Positions 5,739 to 5,875 of a stretch of DNA of 5,875 nucleotides are shown in pieces. Numbering within the stretch: position 1 is the first letter of the stretch; every line of letters begins with the position of its first letter. Where the stretch lies: the NCBI GenBank assembly GCA_964611585.1, contig CAZTAK010000110.1:1-5875 (forward strand), written 5' to 3'. This DNA comes from CAZTAK01 sp964611585 (lineage in GTDB: Bacteria; Pseudomonadota; Alphaproteobacteria; SHVP01). The position numbers and the translations under genes are program-made. The notes under the pieces are model-generated. The model had not been told where the DNA came from. It did no database searches and saw only the letters and a list, made by a program, of their open reading frames with translations.

Positions 5739-5875
5739 ATAGCGTACGCAATATCGGCCCGGATCGTTGCGGGAATAATCGGATTGGCGGCGGCGGCGGT
5801 TAGCGGGCCTGCGGGCGCGGATCATCTTTCCGCGGGGGTCAAAGGCACCTGGATGCCGCCCGAAATGGACTCGCA
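5739..5875 (+). CDS. Exported protein, 5' part, with apparent ATA start; runs off the right edge
   Basis: A frame open from 5739 to the window edge codes for 45 residues that look like a Sec signal peptide and the beginning of a mature protein. Arg8 gives a positive n-region, IVAGIIGLAAAAVS (9-22) a hydrophobic core and AGA (25-27) a cleavage site, followed by DHLSAGVKGTWMPPEMDS. GAAGGA (5725-5730) is a strong ribosome site 8 bases before codon ATA (5739-5741), exactly where the start should be. The frame contains no ATG, GTG or TTG between the hdaA stop and that point. The first later candidates are TTG at 5784, inside the hydrophobic core, and ATG at 5853. The gene may use a rare ATA start, may be damaged at its start codon, or may carry a sequence error. 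I do not recognise the family from the visible residues. Confidence 0.5.
   Translation, partial: MAYAISARIVAGIIGLAAAAVSGPAGADHLSAGVKGTWMPPEMDS

Noticed and set aside
5612..5803. A 63-codon plus-strand frame ending in five glycines
   Set aside because: It starts inside hdaA, is Arg/Gly-rich, and is out of frame with the signal-peptide-encoding frame, which is the better explanation of 5739 onwards.

Overview
The window is high-GC chromosomal DNA from an alphaproteobacterium, most likely a member of the Rhodospirillales. The assignment rests on an HdaA-type DnaA regulator, a DUF2066 / CDP-alcohol phosphatidyltransferase / AI-2E permease / hdaA gene order that I recall from that order, and alphaproteobacterial-looking PurM and PurN sequences. 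It is a housekeeping region. I see no phage, transposase, CRISPR array, toxin-antitoxin pair, tRNA or rRNA.

Layout. Positions 1-278 hold no convincing gene. They contain a cluster of palindromic repeats: a 63-base nested hairpin (21-83) and two related REP-like copies about 100 bases apart (121-157 and 221-254). On the minus strand, purM (1972 to 917) and purN (929 to 279) overlap by 13 bases and encode steps 5 and 3 of de novo purine synthesis. A 149-base divergent intergenic region (1973-2121) separates them from a rightward operon. That operon encodes a secreted DUF2066 protein (2122-3276), a CDP-alcohol phosphatidyltransferase that looks more like CMP-forming cardiolipin synthase than PgsA (3282-3827), an AI-2E/PerM family membrane protein (3824-4924) and HdaA (4921-5634). 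Genes two to four are joined by ATGA and GTGA stop/start overlaps, and the first gap is only 5 bases. After a 104-base spacer with small hairpins and a weak promoter-like sequence, a new secreted or exported protein begins at about 5739 and runs off the right edge. Its reading frame has no ordinary start codon where one is expected.

How the genes fit together. purM-purN is a pathway unit. The rightward operon combines envelope functions (an exported protein, a phospholipid synthase and a multi-pass permease) with a replication-initiation regulator. Acidic phospholipids are known to affect the nucleotide state of DnaA, and HdaA drives DnaA-ATP hydrolysis, so the translational coupling of the two is suggestive. 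The functional link is inference.

The points most worth a second look are the ATA-start exported protein at the right edge, the mitochondrial-CRLS1-like features of the phosphatidyltransferase, the 37% GC island inside the DUF2066 gene, and the palindromic repeat cluster downstream of purN.
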